This document shows, in pieces, positions 8,064-17,148 of a stretch of DNA of 64,000 nt. The stretch spans positions 434,001-498,000 of the forward strand of contig NZ_JACHVP010000002.1 of NCBI RefSeq assembly GCF_014190775.1. Reading direction: 5' to 3'. Every line of letters starts with the position of its first letter. Position 1 is the first letter of the stretch. Under the pieces are notes generated by a model. The model was not told where the DNA came from, searched no databases, and saw nothing but the letters and a program-made list of their open reading frames with translations. The position numbers and the translations under genes were made by a program. The stretch is from Leifsonia aquatica (lineage in GTDB: Bacteria > Actinomycetota > Actinomycetes > Actinomycetales > Microbacteriaceae).

Positions 8064-10307
8064 ATGGTCGACCGTCTCGTCCGCGCAACCGAACTGACCA
8101 CCGAGGAGAAGGCGTCGATCACCTCCGGCGCGAGCTTCTGGGAGACGGAGGCGGTGCAGCGCGTCGGCATCCCCTCCATCTACCTCACCGACGGACCGCA
8201 CGGCGTGCGCAAGCAGAGCCAGGGCGGCGACCACCTCGGCATCGGCGACAGCGTGCCCGCCACCTGCTTCCCGCCCGCGGTCGCCCTCGGCTCGTCCTGG
8301 GACGCCGAGCTGCTGGAGCGCGTCGGCCGCGCCCTCGGCGAGGAGGCCAAGGCCGAAGGCGTCGGCGTGCTCCTCGGCCCGGGCATCAACATCAAGCGGT
8401 CCCCGCTCTGCGGCCGCAACTTCGAGTACCTCTCCGAGGACCCGATCGTGAGCGGCCGCCTCGGCTCCGCCCTCGTCCGCGGCCTCCAGTCGCAGGGCGT
8501 GGGCGCCTCCCTCAAGCACTTCGCCGCCAACAACCAGGAGACCGACCGGATGCGCGTCAGCGCCGACGTCGACGAGCGCCCGCTGCGCGAGATCTACCTC
8601 CGCGGCTTCCAGCGCGTGCAGGATGCCCAGCCGTGGACCGTCATGTGCTCGTACAACCGCATCAACGGCGTCTACGCCAGCGAGGACCCGTGGCTGCTGA
8701 CGAAGGTCCTCCGCGACGAGTGGGGCTTCGAGGGCCTCGTCGTCTCCGACTGGGGCGCGGTGAACGACCGCGTCTCCGCGCTCGCCGCGGGCCTCGACCT
8801 CGAGATGCCGTCCTCCGGCGGCGTCACCGACGCGCAGCTCGTCGCGGCCGTCCGCGACGGCTCGCTCGACGAGTCGGTGCTCGACACCGGCGCGCAGCGT
8901 GTCATCGACCTCGTGCAGAAAGCCGTCGACAACGCGGACGCGGACGCCTCCTACGACGTGGATGCGCACCACGCGCTCGCCCGCGAGGTCGCCGGCCGCA
9001 GCATCGTGCTGCTCAAGAACGACGGCGTGCTCCCGCTCGCCGCCGAGGCCGGCCGCCGCATCGCCGTCGTCGGCGAGTTCGCGCGCACCCCGCGCTACCA
9101 GGGCGCCGGCTCGTCGCAGATCGTCCCGACCCGTCTCGACAACGCGCTCGACGAGATCCAGGCTCTCGCCGGCGACGCCGAGGTGACCTTCGCCGCGGGC
9201 TACGCGCTCGGCACCGAGGGCGACACCGCCGCTCTTACGGCCGAGGCGGTCGCTGCGGCTTCCGCCGCCGACGACGTCCTGCTCTTCCTGGGCCTGCCGG
9301 GCGAGGACGAGTCCGAGGGCTTCGACCGCGAGCACATCGAGCTGCCCGCCGCGCAGACCGCGCTCCTGGAGGCCGTGCTCGCCGCCAACCCGCGCGTCGC
9401 CGTCGTGCTCTCCAACGGAGGCGTCGTGCGCGTCTCCGGCTGGGCCGACCGCGTGCCCGCGATCGTCGAGGGCTGGCTGCTCGGCCAGGCCGGCGGCGGC
9501 GCCGTCGCGGACGTGCTCTTCGGCGTCGTGAACCCGTCCGGCCGCCTGGCCGAGACCGTGATTGCCCACCTCGGGGACACCGCGGCGTCGATCAACTTCC
9601 CCGGCGAGAAGGGGCACGTGCGCTACGGCGAGGGCCTGTTCGTCGGCTACCGCGATCTGGATGCGCGGGAGGTGGCCGTCAGCTTTCCGTTCGGCCACGG
9701 TCTCTCGTACACGACCTTCGACTTCGGCGCCCCCGCGGTCGAGGCGACGGCCGACGGCGGCATCCGCGTCTCCGTGGACGTGACCAACAGCGGCGGTCGC
9801 GACGGCCGCGAGGTCGTGCAGGTCTACGTGGCGCTGCCCGGCTCGGCCGTGACGCGTCCGGTCCGCGAGCTCAAGGGCTTCGCGAACGTCGCGGTCGCCG
9901 CCGGCGCCACCGAGAGCGTCGTCATCGAGATCCCCGCCGACGACCTCGCCTACTACGACACCGATCTCGCCGGCTGGATCGTCGAGGGCGGCGACTACGT
10001 CGTCTCGGTCGGCGCCTCGTCCCGCGATCTGCGCGGCAGCGCGACGGTGAGCGTCGCCGGCGACGGCAAGGCCGTCCCGCTCTCGGTCGAGTCCACGCTC
10101 GGCGAGTGGCTGAGCCACCCGGTCGGCGCGCAGGTGCTCGGAGCTGCCCTCGCCCAGACCGGCGATGCCGCGGTCGCCGGGATGCTGGCCGACCCGGGGC
10201 TGCGCCGCATGGCCGAGGGCATCCCGCTCATCCGCGCCATCGGCTTCTCGGGCAACGCCGTCTCGCCCGAGCAGCTCGACCAGCTCGTGGCCGCAGCGAA
10301 CGCCTAA
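8064..10307 (+). CDS. Glycoside hydrolase family 3 beta-glucosidase
   Basis: A 747-aa cytoplasmic enzyme (no signal peptide). The N-terminal TIM barrel contains LTDGPHGVRK, KHFAANNQE and the nucleophile motif VVSDWGA (Asp ~229). The alpha/beta sandwich follows with SIVLLKNDGVLPL. A fibronectin-III-like domain with VTNSGGRDGREVVQVYV lies at about 560-640. A GAAGGAG ribosome site lies eight bases before the ATG. The preceding gap has a short AT-rich stretch (8010-8035) that likely holds the promoter. By family it removes terminal beta-linked glucose or related sugars from imported oligosaccharides. It has no transporter next to it. Confidence 0.92.
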   Translation: MVDRLVRATELTTEEKASITSGASFWETEAVQRVGIPSIYLTDGPHGVRKQSQGGDHLGIGDSVPATCFPPAVALGSSWDAELLERVGRALGEEAKAEGVGVLLGPGINIKRSPLCGRNFEYLSEDPIVSGRLGSALVRGLQSQGVGASLKHFAANNQETDRMRVSADVDERPLREIYLRGFQRVQDAQPWTVMCSYNRINGVYASEDPWLLTKVLRDEWGFEGLVVSDWGAVNDRVSALAAGLDLEMPSSGGVTDAQLVAAVRDGSLDESVLDTGAQRVIDLVQKAVDNADADASYDVDAHHALAREVAGRSIVLLKNDGVLPLAAEAGRRIAVVGEFARTPRYQGAGSSQIVPTRLDNALDEIQALAGDAEVTFAAGYALGTEGDTAALTAEAVAAASAADDVLLFLGLPGEDESEGFDREHIELPAAQTALLEAVLAANPRVAVVLSNGGVVRVSGWADRVPAIVEGWLLGQAGGGAVADVLFGVVNPSGRLAETVIAHLGDTAASINFPGEKGHVRYGEGLFVGYRDLDAREVAVSFPFGHGLSYTTFDFGAPAVEATADGGIRVSVDVTNSGGRDGREVVQVYVALPGSAVTRPVRELKGFANVAVAAGATESVVIEIPADDLAYYDTDLAGWIVEGGDYVVSVGASSRDLRGSATVSVAGDGKAVPLSVESTLGEWLSHPVGAQVLGAALAQTGDAAVAGMLADPGLRRMAEGIPLIRAIGFSGNAVSPEQLDQLVAAANA

Positions 10308-10331
10308 CCTACGCCGCTCCGACGGCACGGT

Positions 10332-10359
10332 GAACCCCCTTGCGAGAGCAGGGGGGTTC
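10332..10359 (+). terminator. Hairpin terminator after the GH3 gene
   Basis: GAACCCCC at 10332-10339 pairs with GGGGGTTC at 10352-10359 around a 12-nt loop. No long T-run follows, so strength is uncertain. It lies 25 bp after the GH3 stop. Confidence 0.6.
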
Positions 10360-10376
10360 GGCGTTTCGTGGGGCCT

Positions 10377-10589
10377 ATGAGCGATTCGACGGAGCAGGAG
10401 CCGGTGGTCGGCCACGATCCCACGAACGGGCTGGCCGGCGACCTCGAAGGAGACGACGGCGGCTCGGCCGAGCCGACCGCCGACCAGAACGTGATCCAGG
10501 ACGTCATCGCCGATCTCGACCCCGACCGGGTCGACGACGCGGGCGAGGACGAGGCGGTCACCCCGTACAGCGAAGAGGGCGCCCCCTAG
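10377..10589 (+). CDS. Small acidic hypothetical protein (70 aa)
   Basis: The protein starts MSDSTEQEPVV and is rich in Asp, Glu and Gly with no hydrophobic core, so it is probably largely disordered apart from a short helix around NVIQDVIADLD. The ATG at 10377 is preferred over GTG 10368; the ribosome site is weak. It is followed 25 bp later by another acidic MSD- protein, probably on the same transcript. No family recognised. Confidence 0.6.
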   Translation: MSDSTEQEPVVGHDPTNGLAGDLEGDDGGSAEPTADQNVIQDVIADLDPDRVDDAGEDEAVTPYSEEGAP

Positions 10590-10614
10590 TCGGGGCCTCC
10601 GGAAGGAGCAGCGC

Positions 10615-10911
10615 ATGAGCGACACGAGCGGACTGCAGAACGCCGACGCCGGGGGCGTCCCGGCGGAGGACCAGCCGGAGCGCTTCGAGGGCGGCGACCA
10701 CGACGCGCAGGCGTCCGAGCCGGCCGAGACCGAGCCGGGGCAGGATGTCAGCGACGCCGGTGAGACCGGCGTCACCCCTGAGGGCGCCCAGGACGTGACG
10801 CCCGAGGCCGATCAGGCCGGTGACGGCGCCGAGCCGCCGCCCGCCGAGTTCGACCCGGCGCAGCAGCCGTCGAATCCCGACCTCGTGAAGAACACCGAGC
10901 CACCGGACTGA
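10615..10911 (+). CDS. Acidic, proline-rich hypothetical protein (98 aa)
   Basis: A strong GGAAGGAG ribosome site precedes the ATG. The protein begins MSDTSGLQNADAGG and is dominated by Asp, Glu, Ala, Pro and Gly, with a C-terminus reading NPDLVKNTEPPD. No transmembrane helix or known motif is visible; it is probably intrinsically disordered. It forms a pair with the acidic protein just upstream. Function unknown. Confidence 0.65.
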   Translation: MSDTSGLQNADAGGVPAEDQPERFEGGDHDAQASEPAETEPGQDVSDAGETGVTPEGAQDVTPEADQAGDGAEPPPAEFDPAQQPSNPDLVKNTEPPD

Positions 10912-10927
10912 GCGCCCGGTCACCGCT

Positions 10928-10960
10928 GCGGCCCCGCCCCGTCATCCCGGGCGGGGCCGC
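10928..10960. terminator. Bidirectional hairpin terminator
   Basis: GCGGCCCCGCCC at 10928-10939 is perfectly inverted at 10949-10960 with a nine-base loop, followed by TCTTCG. It lies between convergent genes and can serve both strands. Confidence 0.75.
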
Positions 10961-10978
10961 TCTTCGTGCGCCCGCGAT

Positions 10979-11049
10979 CTCGGCGCCGAGGCGGCGGATT
11001 CTGCGCCGTCTCGCGCCGAGGCGGCAGACTATTCGCCCACTCGGCGCCG
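10979..11049. repeat. Intergenic repeat cluster (CTCGGCGCC motif)
   Basis: CTCGGCGCCGAG at 10979-10990 is a perfect 12-bp palindrome. GCGCCGAGGCGGC then recurs about 31 bp later (near 11013), and CTCGGCGCCG reappears at 11040-11049. The result is two imperfect ~31-bp direct repeats bounded by inverted nine-mers. It lies just beyond the terminator between convergent genes. It may be a short interspersed element; compare 55361-55421. Confidence 0.5.
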
Positions 11050-11070
11050 CGCCCGCACTGCGCCGCCCGG

Positions 11071-11268
11071 TCAGGCGTCGCGGCGGCCGCCGAACATCCA
11101 GCCCGCACCGATCGCCAGCCCGGCCACGCAGAGCCCGATGCCGAGGGCGAGCACCGAGATGCCGCCTCCCGTACGCGGCACGATCAGGCCGACGACGAAC
11201 AGCAGGGCGCCCACGTTCAGCAGCACGGCGGCGATCCAGCCGAGGGTCCTGCGCAGCGCCGCGTTCAT
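11071..11268 (-). CDS. Small two-helix membrane protein (65 aa)
   Basis: The protein has two hydrophobic segments (residues about 10-30 and 36-58) separated by PRTGGG and ends in a short charged tail GGRRDA. The ATG is at 11268 with a weak ribosome site. No family recognised; typical of small actinobacterial membrane proteins. Function unknown. Confidence 0.6.
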   Translation of the reverse strand: MNAALRRTLGWIAAVLLNVGALLFVVGLIVPRTGGGISVLALGIGLCVAGLAIGAGWMFGGRRDA

Positions 11269-11312
11269 CCCCGGTATCGTACTCGCCGCTGCTCCGCGGG
11301 GGCTGACCGCGG

Positions 11313-11618
11313 TCACGACCCGCCGAGGTTGCCCGTGCCTCCCGGTTCCGCTCCCGCGTCCAGGGACTCGTTGATGATCGACCCGACGAGGGTCTTCCAG
11401 TCCGAGCCCTCGCGCAGGGTCTCCGTCTCGCCCGGCGGGATGGTGCCGAACACGGGCTCGTGCTCCTCGCCCTCCGGCGCCACCCGCACCAGGGTGCCCA
11501 GCTCGGCGTGGGACTCGTCCAGCACGACCCACACTCCGGGCGCCTTCTTCTCGACGTGGAAGATGCGGTCCCGGTAGGGGTACCGGACGCTGGACATCTC
11601 GAGCTCACTGGCGGACAT
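11313..11618 (-). CDS. Hypothetical protein (101 aa)
   Basis: A soluble protein starting MSASELEMSSVRYPYRD. It contains several predicted strands (FHVEKKAPGVWVVLD, LGTLVRVAPEGEEHEPVFG) and a helix WKTLVGSIINESLD. An AAGGGG ribosome site supports ATG 11618; the Met at residue 8 is an alternative. A glycine-rich C-terminal tail is present. No family recognised. Confidence 0.6.
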   Translation of the reverse strand: MSASELEMSSVRYPYRDRIFHVEKKAPGVWVVLDESHAELGTLVRVAPEGEEHEPVFGTIPPGETETLREGSDWKTLVGSIINESLDAGAEPGGTGNLGGS

Positions 11619-11704
11619 TGCTGGCCCCTTCGGTCGGTCTCCCGGTCTCACCAGCATCAAACGCCCGCGAGGCCGCCCTTGGCAAGATCCTCTCCCGCTG
11701 ATCG

Positions 11705-11917
11705 CTAGTTGAAGATCGCCCACTCGGCGCGGTTCATCGCCGCCGCCTCGCCGTCGACGATGACGTGCCAATCGGTGTCGTCGCGACGGCGGTACTCGAC
11801 GAGGAGGGTCGTGTAGGTCCACTCCCCAGCCTCCTTCGTCCACCGGATCAACGAGATGAGCTGCCCCTGGCGCAGATACGGCACGGCGATGAAGTCATCG
11901 TGCTTGGCGATGGTCAT
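11705..11917 (-). CDS. Hypothetical protein (70 aa)
   Basis: A small beta-rich protein reading [15 protein letters not shown] at the start, with alternating strands ([27 protein letters not shown]) and ending [10 protein letters not shown]. Lower GC than its neighbours is visible at its 5' side (11930-11975). The gene is divergent from the metallophosphoesterase. No recognised family. Confidence 0.6.
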   Translation of the reverse strand: MTIAKHDDFIAVPYLRQGQLISLIRWTKEAGEWTYTTLLVEYRRRDDTDWHVIVDGEAAAMNRAEWAIFN

Positions 11918-11982
11918 GCTGCATGCTAACTCCGGGGCGCGGCCGGCGGAAGAGTCTGAAATAAAGAAGATCGCGTTCCACG

Positions 11983-11997
11983 ACCCCTTTCGGGGGT
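11983..11997 (+). terminator. Small hairpin in the divergent promoter gap
   Basis: ACCCC (11983-11987) pairs with GGGGT (11993-11997) around TTTCG. The hairpin is just downstream of the most AT-rich stretch of this gap (GTCTGAAATAAAGAAGATC, 11954-11972), which probably holds promoter elements. Role uncertain. Confidence 0.25.
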
Positions 11998-12059
11998 GGT
12001 CCCGGCGCCACGCCGCCCGCGTTCACGCTCCGTTCAGGCTGCGGTGGTGGACTGTCCGC

Positions 12060-12986
12060 GTGAAGACGCGAATCGCGGAGTACCCGCGGCCCGACCACTT
12101 CCTGCTGCATATCAGCGATACCCACCTGCTCGCAGGCGGGGCGCAGCTCTATGGTTCCGTCGACAGCGAGGCGCATCTGCGCGCACTGCTCGACGAGGTC
12201 GAGGCCTCCGGCGGACGACCCGAGGCGATCGTCTTCACCGGGGATCTTGCCGATCGCGGCGAGCCCGGCGCCTACCAGCGGCTGCGGGAGCTCGTGGAGC
12301 CTCTCGCCGAGCGGCTCGGCTCGCACATCGTCTGGGTGATGGGCAATCACGACGACCGCGGCGCCTTCCGCTCGGGTCTGCGCGGCGACGCCGCGACCGG
12401 TGAGCCGGTCGACGAGGTGCACTGGATCGGCGGGCTGCGGATCATCGTGCTGGACTCGTCCGTGCCCGGCCACCACTACGGCGATGTGAGCGAGTCGCAG
12501 CTCGACTGGCTCGCGGCCGAGCTGGCCAGCCCGGCTCCCGAGGGCACCATCCTGGCCATGCATCACCCGCCCGTGCCGAGCGTGCTCGACCTGGCGGTGT
12601 CGGTCGAGCTGCGCGACCAGGCCCAGCTGGCGGAGGTGCTGGAGGGCAGCGACGTGCGCAGCATCCTGGCCGGCCACCTGCACTACTCGTCGACGGCGAC
12701 CTTCGCGGGCATCCCCGTGTCGGTCGCGTCCGCGAGCTGCTACACGCAAGACCTCAACGTGCCGGTCGGCGGCACGCGGGGCCGGGATGGGGCGCTCGCC
12801 TACAACCTCGTCCACGTGTACCCGACGACGGTGCTGCACTCGGTGGTGCCGCTCGGCGCCTTCCCGACCCTCGACTACATCGACGCGGAGGAGTCGGCGC
12901 GGCGGCTCGCGGCCGACGGCATCCGCATCCCACCGGCGCGCACCCCCGTGGCGGCGCCGGCGGAGCCCGTCACGCTTCCGGCGTGA
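12060..12986 (+). CDS. Metallophosphoesterase, CpdA-like phosphodiesterase
   Basis: A 308-aa cytosolic enzyme starting at GTG 12060 ([11 protein letters not shown]). It carries the full set of calcineurin-like metal ligands: ISDTHLL (D-x-H), [23 protein letters not shown] and AGHLHYS. This order and spacing match class III cyclic-nucleotide phosphodiesterases, which hydrolyse 3',5'-cyclic AMP or related phosphodiesters using two metal ions. A longer in-frame start at 11856 would overlap the divergent gene. Its 3' end overlaps the convergent Stealth gene by 17 bp. The true substrate is not fixed by sequence. Confidence 0.85.
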   Translation: MKTRIAEYPRPDHFLLHISDTHLLAGGAQLYGSVDSEAHLRALLDEVEASGGRPEAIVFTGDLADRGEPGAYQRLRELVEPLAERLGSHIVWVMGNHDDRGAFRSGLRGDAATGEPVDEVHWIGGLRIIVLDSSVPGHHYGDVSESQLDWLAAELASPAPEGTILAMHHPPVPSVLDLAVSVELRDQAQLAEVLEGSDVRSILAGHLHYSSTATFAGIPVSVASASCYTQDLNVPVGGTRGRDGALAYNLVHVYPTTVLHSVVPLGAFPTLDYIDAEESARRLAADGIRIPPARTPVAAPAEPVTLPA

Positions 12987-14565
12987 CCTCCCATGGCGCG
13001 GCGAACGGGAAGTAGCGCTCGAGGAAGTCGGTGACGACGCGCGTGCGCACGTCGGCCGGGATCTCGGGCTTCGAGCCGTCGTTCAAGCAGAACATGTCCT
13101 GGTCGCGCCGCTTCAGCAGGCGCTTCATGGTGTCGGGCGCCTGGCGCAGGGTCGTCTCGATGTAGAGCACCCGGGCCTGCGTCTGCGTCACGGCCCGGCC
13201 GGACATCAGCGCGTAGTAGTGGTACAGCGAGTTGGTGACCGAGATGTCGGTCGCCGACCGGAACGGGCTCGCGGCCGTGCGCCGGAACTCCTCCGCGAAC
13301 TCCCGCTCCATCTCCTGCAGTACGTCGACCCGCAGCGGGGCTGCGCAGTGCTCGAGGTGCCGGGTCGTCACCGCGCCGAAGCGCTCCCAGAGCAGCCGCC
13401 GGTTCACGCGGGCGGCGTTCTCGAAGCCGCTGCGCGCCGGGTCGGACTCGCCGAGACCGATCCGGGTGCCGGCCTCGATGAACTTGGTGACGCCGCCGGG
13501 GGAGAAGAACACGTCCGGAGCGATCGGCCGCCCGAAGAACATGTCGTCGTTCGAGTAGAGGAAGTGCTGCGAGATGCCTGGGATGTGGTGCAGCTGCGCC
13601 TCGACCGCGTGCGAGTTGTGGGTGGGCAGCGTCGACGTGTCGGCGAAGAAGTCCTCGCTGCGCATGACGTTGATGCGGGGGTGCGAGGCGTCGAGCCATG
13701 CCGGGATGGGCGAGTCGGTCGCGATGTAGATGTTGCGCACCCACGGCGCGAACATGTGCACGCTGCGCAGGGCGTACTTGAGCTCGTCGATCTGCCGGTA
13801 GCGGGCCTCGTTGTCGTCGCCGTCGCCGACGACGTACGACGCCATCTGCGCGGCGCGCTGCCGCTGGTACTCGGCGCTCGAGCCGTCGACCCACGAGAAG
13901 ACGATGTCGATGTCGAACGCCACATCGCTGGCGATCGGGTCGAACATGTGCTGGAGGGTGCGCCAGCGCCGCCCGTACAGTTCGACCTCCGCCTCCACGG
14001 CCTCGCCGCGCGGGAGGCTGGTGCGCATCAGCGCGTTGGGCCGCGGCGCCTGGATCTCGTCGTCACCGAAGCGCCACAGCTCCAGCTGGAACGCGGTCTC
14101 CGACCCGTACCGCAGCCGGCCGACCGGCTCCAGGCGCGGCCGGTACAGGCGGATGACGTCGGCCTTGCGGCGCGAGAGCCGGCCGTCGGCGATGAGCAGG
14201 GCCTCGTCGACGGAGCGCCCCTCCGCATCGACGGCGCGGGCGTAGAACGGCTCGCGGGCGAACGCCTCCGCGAGCACGGCCTCCAACTCCTTGCGGCGCC
14301 GCCGGTCGACGGCGACGATCAACCGGCCGTCGTCGTCGCGGACGAGCAGGAAGTCGAAGCCGGCCGCTTCGAGGGCGTCGTGGACCGCCAGCAGGTCCTC
14401 GATCATCGATTCGCGTGGCGTGAAGGGCCCCGACACCAGGGTGAACAGTCCCTTGCGGCGCACGATGTCCGCGCGCGCGAAGCGGGAGGTCGCTGGGTCG
14501 GAGTCGGCGGTGACGACGACGGGTTCGGGCTGGTCGGAGAGGGAGGCGGGAGGATGCTCTGTCAT
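12970..14565 (-). CDS. Stealth-family sugar-1-phosphate transferase
   Basis: A 531-aa protein with all four Stealth blocks: CR1 [10 protein letters not shown] (219-228), CR2 [16 protein letters not shown] with IYIATD and PAWLD (about 260-300), CR3 around NDDMFFGRP to SLYHYYALM (about 340-450), and CR4 DMFCLNDGS (about 490). The extended N-terminus of about 210 residues is variable in the family. Stealth proteins transfer hexose-1-phosphate units in capsule or teichoic-type polymer synthesis. No other glycan-assembly gene is adjacent. No transmembrane helix is seen. Confidence 0.88.
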   Translation of the reverse strand: MTEHPPASLSDQPEPVVVTADSDPATSRFARADIVRRKGLFTLVSGPFTPRESMIEDLLAVHDALEAAGFDFLLVRDDDGRLIVAVDRRRRKELEAVLAEAFAREPFYARAVDAEGRSVDEALLIADGRLSRRKADVIRLYRPRLEPVGRLRYGSETAFQLELWRFGDDEIQAPRPNALMRTSLPRGEAVEAEVELYGRRWRTLQHMFDPIASDVAFDIDIVFSWVDGSSAEYQRQRAAQMASYVVGDGDDNEARYRQIDELKYALRSVHMFAPWVRNIYIATDSPIPAWLDASHPRINVMRSEDFFADTSTLPTHNSHAVEAQLHHIPGISQHFLYSNDDMFFGRPIAPDVFFSPGGVTKFIEAGTRIGLGESDPARSGFENAARVNRRLLWERFGAVTTRHLEHCAAPLRVDVLQEMEREFAEEFRRTAASPFRSATDISVTNSLYHYYALMSGRAVTQTQARVLYIETTLRQAPDTMKRLLKRRDQDMFCLNDGSKPEIPADVRTRVVTDFLERYFPFAAPWEVTPEA

Positions 14566-14624
14566 ACAGTCCCCACTCTAGGCCGGGCGAGCCACTGCGC
14601 CGACCCCGGGTGTAGCCTCTGCGC

Positions 14625-15386
14625 GTGATCCCCACTCCGCTGCATCACGAATGGCACGGCGACCCGGACTCGCCGCACGCGCCGCTGCTGCTCATCCACG
14701 GCGGCGGTTCGACCATCGCGTCCAACTGGGGCCTGCTCCTCCCGCTGCTGTCGCCGACCCGGTCGGTGCTGGCGGTCGAGCTGCAGGGCCACGGACGCAC
14801 GCCCGCCGGCGACGGCCCCGCGTCGTTCGAGCGCTCGGCGGACGACGTGGCCGCCCTCCTGTCGTCGCTGCACTGCGGCCCGGTGGATGTGCTCGGGTTC
14901 AGCAACGGCGGGCAGGTCGGTCTGCAACTCGCCGCACGGCATCCCGGGGCGGTCCGCCGCCTGATCGCCGCGTCCGCGCCCTTCCGCCGCTCCGGCATGG
15001 TGGACGGGTTCTGGGAGGGGCTGGAGGCCGGCACGTTCGACGACCTCCCGGCGCCGTATCGTCAGGCGGACTTCGCAGTCAGCCACGACGCCGAGCACGC
15101 ACGCACGATGTTCGAGCTCGATCGTGCGCTGATGCTCGGCTTCGAGGACTTCCCGGACGACCTCCTCGCCGCGATCGTCGCCCCGACGCTCGTGGTCGTC
15201 GCCGATCGCGACGTCGTGCGGGTGGAGGAGGCGGTCGCGCTGGCCGCGCTGCTGCCGGACGCGCGGCTGCTCGTCGTCCCGGGGACGCACGGCGACTACC
15301 TGGGCGAAGTGCTCGCGGCGGGTGGGGACGACGGGGCGCTGCGCCGCACCCTGCCGTTCCTGCTCGCGCATCTCAGTGCCAGATAG
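14625..15386 (+). CDS. Alpha/beta hydrolase
   Basis: A 253-aa enzyme starting at GTG 14625. The oxyanion strand reads LLLIHGGGSTIAS, the nucleophile elbow DVLGFSNGGQVG (Ser ~90), the acid is probably Asp in VVVADRDVV, and the catalytic His lies in VVPGTHGDYLG. This is the complete triad of the family. Substrate unknown; related proteins include esterases and C-C bond hydrolases. It is divergent from the Stealth gene, with a 59-bp gap. Confidence 0.82.
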   Translation: MIPTPLHHEWHGDPDSPHAPLLLIHGGGSTIASNWGLLLPLLSPTRSVLAVELQGHGRTPAGDGPASFERSADDVAALLSSLHCGPVDVLGFSNGGQVGLQLAARHPGAVRRLIAASAPFRRSGMVDGFWEGLEAGTFDDLPAPYRQADFAVSHDAEHARTMFELDRALMLGFEDFPDDLLAAIVAPTLVVVADRDVVRVEEAVALAALLPDARLLVVPGTHGDYLGEVLAAGGDDGALRRTLPFLLAHLSAR

Positions 15387-15582
15387 AGGGCCGGCTCTCT
15401 CTCATCGTTACGTAGTAAACGCGCTCGAGTGCTGAAGTTTCACCGCATGCATTCGGAGTTCTGCTCTCGCTCATTGCCGCGCGATTCCGCGGATGGTTGA
15501 TTGGGTTCGTCCTCGGCGATCTGGAATTTCAGATCCGGTATCGCCGGGAGTGATCCGATCCCATCGACCGCCGGAGCCCCCC
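15387..15582 (+). promoter_or_regulatory. Leader region of the SipW operon with nested inverted repeats
   Basis: This 196-bp gap is more AT-rich than the genes around it. It holds TTAC-GTA-GTAA (15408-15418), CCGCG/CGCGG (15477-15481 and 15488-15492), and nested arms GGCGAT/ATCGCC (15515-15520 and 15540-15545) enclosing ATCTG/CAGAT (15519-15523 and 15530-15534). The operon's first ATG is at 15583. These elements could be operator sites or a structured leader. I could not fix a -35/-10 pair. Confidence 0.4.
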
Positions 15583-16314
15583 ATGACGCACCCCAGCCGC
15601 ACGCGCCGCGATCTGCGACGCCGCGTGCTCGGCGTGCTGCCGGCCGTCGGTGCGGCCGCCATCGTGGCGAGCGCCGTGCTGGTCGTCGCCGGTACACCGC
15701 ACACCTCGGCGGCCTACCGCGACGACGCGTATCTGAACCTGACCGCAGGAGGGGGCACGCCGATGGGCACGCCCTCGTACGACCTGATGTTCCGGTACCG
15801 CACCTCCGGCACCTGGAGCTCGGGCGAGTCCGGTATGTCCGAGTGGATCCAGGCCGACGCCGACGGCGGAATCGACGTGCCGGACGCCGTCAACTGCCGG
15901 ACGCCGCTCATGGTCGCCGGAAAGACCTCCGACGCGTCGGCGTGCCACGCGGAGATCCAGGTGCGCAACATGAGCCCGCAACTCGCGTCCTTCCTCACGA
16001 CGACGGTGGCGGCCGGCCCGGACTCGGATCCGGGTATGGCGGCCGCCGTGCGCTACGGGTTGTGGTCTGGGTCCCCCACCTCCCGATTCATCTACGTCGA
16101 CAACAACCGCCTGGGCGCGGTGACGACGCTGGTCTCCGGCCCGGGCCGCACCGGCCCGCTGCTGACCGCGCACGGGACGGCGAACGACAACGCGCACCTC
16201 GAGTTCATCTTCTGGCTGTCCGACCAGGGAGCCGCCGGGAACGCAGCCCTCAAGGGCAAGAGCCTCAGCCTGCAGATCTCATTCGCGGGCCGGTCCGAGG
16301 TGCTCGGCCGGTAA
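15583..16314 (+). CDS. SipW-type secreted surface protein (243 aa)
   Basis: First gene of the operon. The N-terminus is basic (RTRRDLRRRV), followed by a hydrophobic helix (LPAVGAAAIVASAVLVVAG) and then TSAAYRDDAYLNL. This is the cleavage-region pattern of SipW-dependent proteins (TasA/camelysin type: aromatic-x-D-x2-x-Y-L-N-L). The mature part is beta-rich, with a paired Cys (CRTPL and SACHAE) and a C-terminal strand LSLQISFAG. No cell-wall anchor is seen. Processing by the signal peptidase encoded at 18386 is inferred. It may be a fibre-type or matrix protein. Confidence 0.7.
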   Translation: MTHPSRTRRDLRRRVLGVLPAVGAAAIVASAVLVVAGTPHTSAAYRDDAYLNLTAGGGTPMGTPSYDLMFRYRTSGTWSSGESGMSEWIQADADGGIDVPDAVNCRTPLMVAGKTSDASACHAEIQVRNMSPQLASFLTTTVAAGPDSDPGMAAAVRYGLWSGSPTSRFIYVDNNRLGAVTTLVSGPGRTGPLLTAHGTANDNAHLEFIFWLSDQGAAGNAALKGKSLSLQISFAGRSEVLGR

Positions 16315-16409
16315 CGCCTCATCCCATCCCATCCCACCCCACACACGTCCGCGCCAGCTGCGGTACGGGTGCACCCATGCCGGATGCACCGAACTACGAA
16401 AGGAACACA

Positions 16410-17066
16410 GTGCAGACCTCCAAGCACAACGGTCGCCGTCGGGCGATCATCGCCGGCGGCGCCCTCCTCGGCGTTGCGGCCCTGACCACTGCTGCGCTCT
16501 TCACGGACAACGCCTACCTGAACCTCGGCGGGTCCGGCGACGGCAACGGCGAATTCAGCACCGGGGGCCGGCTGAACATCCAGGTCGTCCAGACCAAGGC
16601 CGACTTCACTCCGAAGCACGAGACCTTCGAGGCGGCCAAGGCGGCGGGAGAGTGGCAGGAGGCGAACGACCCGGCAGGTGTCTCGTTCGCGATCGTCGGT
16701 GCCGACGCCCTCATCCCGGGCGACGGGCAGTGGCGTAGCGTCAACATCCCGTTCATCAGCGACGAGGGCGGCTCGCTCGGCTACCTCGACGTCACCCTCG
16801 AAGACAAGGGCGGCGACCCCGTTCTGCGCGACGCGCTCCGATTCACCGTGTCCGTGGACGGCGCGCCCCTGCCGGGACTGACGAACGTCCGCTACTCCAC
16901 GGTTCTGAAGAAGGCCATGGGCGGCGCCATCAACCCCGGTAACGGCGGCGTGCTCAAGGTCGCCGTGAACCTCCCCGACCAGGGCAGCGACGAAGCGAAC
17001 AACGCGCTCGCCGGCAAGTCGTCCAAGATCCAGGCGATCATCCACGCGGAGAGCGAGCCTCGCTAG
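16410..17066 (+). CDS. SipW-type secreted protein, TasA-like (218 aa)
   Basis: GTG 16410 has a GAAAGGA ribosome site. The in-frame ATG at 16377 lacks one. The signal region is KHNGRRRAIIAGGALLGVAALTTAALFTDNAYLNL, abbreviated here as basic block, helix, then ALFTDNAYLNLGG. The FTDNAYLNL stretch matches the first protein's YRDDAYLNL. The mature domain is beta-sandwich-like: NIQVVQTKADF, VNIPFISDEGGSLGYLDVTLED, LRFTVSVDGAPL. This is the organisation of TasA/camelysin fibre proteins. It contains no Cys and no anchor. Confidence 0.72.
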   Translation: MQTSKHNGRRRAIIAGGALLGVAALTTAALFTDNAYLNLGGSGDGNGEFSTGGRLNIQVVQTKADFTPKHETFEAAKAAGEWQEANDPAGVSFAIVGADALIPGDGQWRSVNIPFISDEGGSLGYLDVTLEDKGGDPVLRDALRFTVSVDGAPLPGLTNVRYSTVLKKAMGGAINPGNGGVLKVAVNLPDQGSDEANNALAGKSSKIQAIIHAESEPR

Positions 17067-17148
17067 TGATCCGACGGTGGCGGGGAGGCGCAGCCGCCCC
17101 GCCACCGGTCGATTCCCATCCCCCTTCCCCCATCCCCGCCGAACGAGA

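Noticed and set aside
4999-8088. Minus-strand open frame of about 1030 codons
   Set aside because: It lies opposite the 954-aa membrane protein, which has a ribosome site and coherent helices. The antisense product is charged and repetitive with no domain.
7923-10775. Minus-strand open frame of 950 codons
   Set aside because: It lies opposite the GH3 gene with its SDWGA nucleophile motif; the product is Asp/Arg/Gly/Val-rich shadow sequence.
16377-16412. ATG 16377 as start of the 218-aa SipW-type protein
   Set aside because: It would add MPDAPNYERNT before the basic signal block and lacks a ribosome site, while GTG 16410 has GAAAGGA at good distance.
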